A stretch of 6,557 nt of DNA from Planctomycetota bacterium (GTDB lineage: Bacteria > Planctomycetota > Phycisphaerae > FEN-1346): the NCBI GenBank assembly GCA_026387055.1, contig JAPLML010000214.1, positions 1 to 6,557 of the forward strand, in the 5' to 3' direction. The translations under genes and the position numbers were made by a program. Numbering within the stretch: position 1 is the stretch's first letter; the number at the start of each line of letters is the position of its first letter. The notes below the pieces were generated by a model. It ran no database searches. It was not told where the DNA came from and saw nothing but the letters and a program-made list of their open reading frames with translations. This document shows positions 6,351 to 6,557 of the stretch, one piece after another.

Positions 6351-6557
6351 TTAACCAAGTGCCATTGCATTGTGGTTTAGGCTCGCGTTTATCTGGGTTC
6401 TTTCGCACCGCGTCAGGCTGTGGAGTTTCGGAGGTCCGGGCGGATGATCGTTCTTCTTGCGGGGCCAGTACCGCGTGTGTTTCCGCCGGCGGCGTCGATA
6501 GTCGTCCCGCAGGGCTTGGCGGAGCATCTGCTGCAAGGGGGTCGCCCATGTCCGGTT
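6351..6557 (-). CDS. C-terminal fragment of an unrecognised, strongly basic protein (5' partial)
   Basis: The minus-strand frame is open from the window edge to a TAA at 6351-6353, giving 68 residues that begin NRTWATPLQQMLRQALRD. The central part is very basic (DDYRRRRRKHTRYWPRKKND), followed by a Pro-rich PPGPPKL and a polar C-terminus with a possible helix (ERTQINASLNHNAMALG). G/C is common at third positions in the first 35 codons, supporting coding, but weakens toward the end. TTG 6536 or ATG 6527 could serve as internal starts, but the frame reads on to the edge. Family unknown; the charge would suit a nucleic-acid-binding tail, which is only an inference. The overlapping frame from ATG 6549 looks like a shadow. 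Confidence 0.4.
   Translation of the reverse strand, partial: NRTWATPLQQMLRQALRDDYRRRRRKHTRYWPRKKNDHPPGPPKLHSLTRCERTQINASLNHNAMALG

Noticed and set aside
6235..6549. N-terminal extension of the MBL hydrolase to an ATG at 6549
   Set aside because: The extra 105 residues are Pro/Arg/Ala-rich, cross the 6273-6324 palindromes and do not resemble the family, whose N-terminus begins at MEIHTF.

Overview
This high-GC window (G/C dominates third codon positions) looks like bacterial chromosomal DNA, most plausibly from a planctomycete-like lineage. That placement is an inference. It rests on an ECF sigma factor paired with a large zinc-binding anti-sigma-like protein that ends in a concanavalin-A-like domain, a combination typical of Planctomycetota, and on GC-rich palindromic intergenic repeats. 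No rRNA, tRNA or CRISPR was seen.

Layout. Positions 3-2879 (+) hold most of an RND-family inner-membrane efflux pump whose N-terminus lies outside the window. Its stop codon is overlapped by 8 nt by an ECF-type sigma factor gene (2872-3483, +), so the two are probably co-transcribed and translationally coupled. After a 117-nt gap with a strong hairpin comes a 572-codon gene (3601-5319, +). Its first 35 residues carry a zinc-binding anti-sigma signature, its middle is helical and TPR-like, and its C-terminal third is a ConA-like/DUF1080-like beta-sandwich. It has no evident membrane segment. A strong Rho-independent terminator (5348-5390) closes this rightward block.

Positions 5391-5601 are non-coding and dominated by a palindromic repeat element (about 5430-5580). 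It has inverted ends and is bracketed by an 8-bp direct repeat, which suggests a small non-autonomous mobile element. On the opposite strand, 5602-6234 encodes a complete metallo-beta-lactamase-fold hydrolase of the glyoxalase II/YcbL type with all metal ligands. Two GC-rich palindromes follow at 6273-6324. The right edge (6351-6557, minus strand) holds what looks like the C-terminal end of a very basic, unrecognised protein.

The likely functional unit is pump, sigma factor and anti-sigma-like sensor: an envelope-stress or export module in which the sigma pair could control the pump operon. The hydrolase is convergent to it and is probably an independent housekeeping or detoxification gene.
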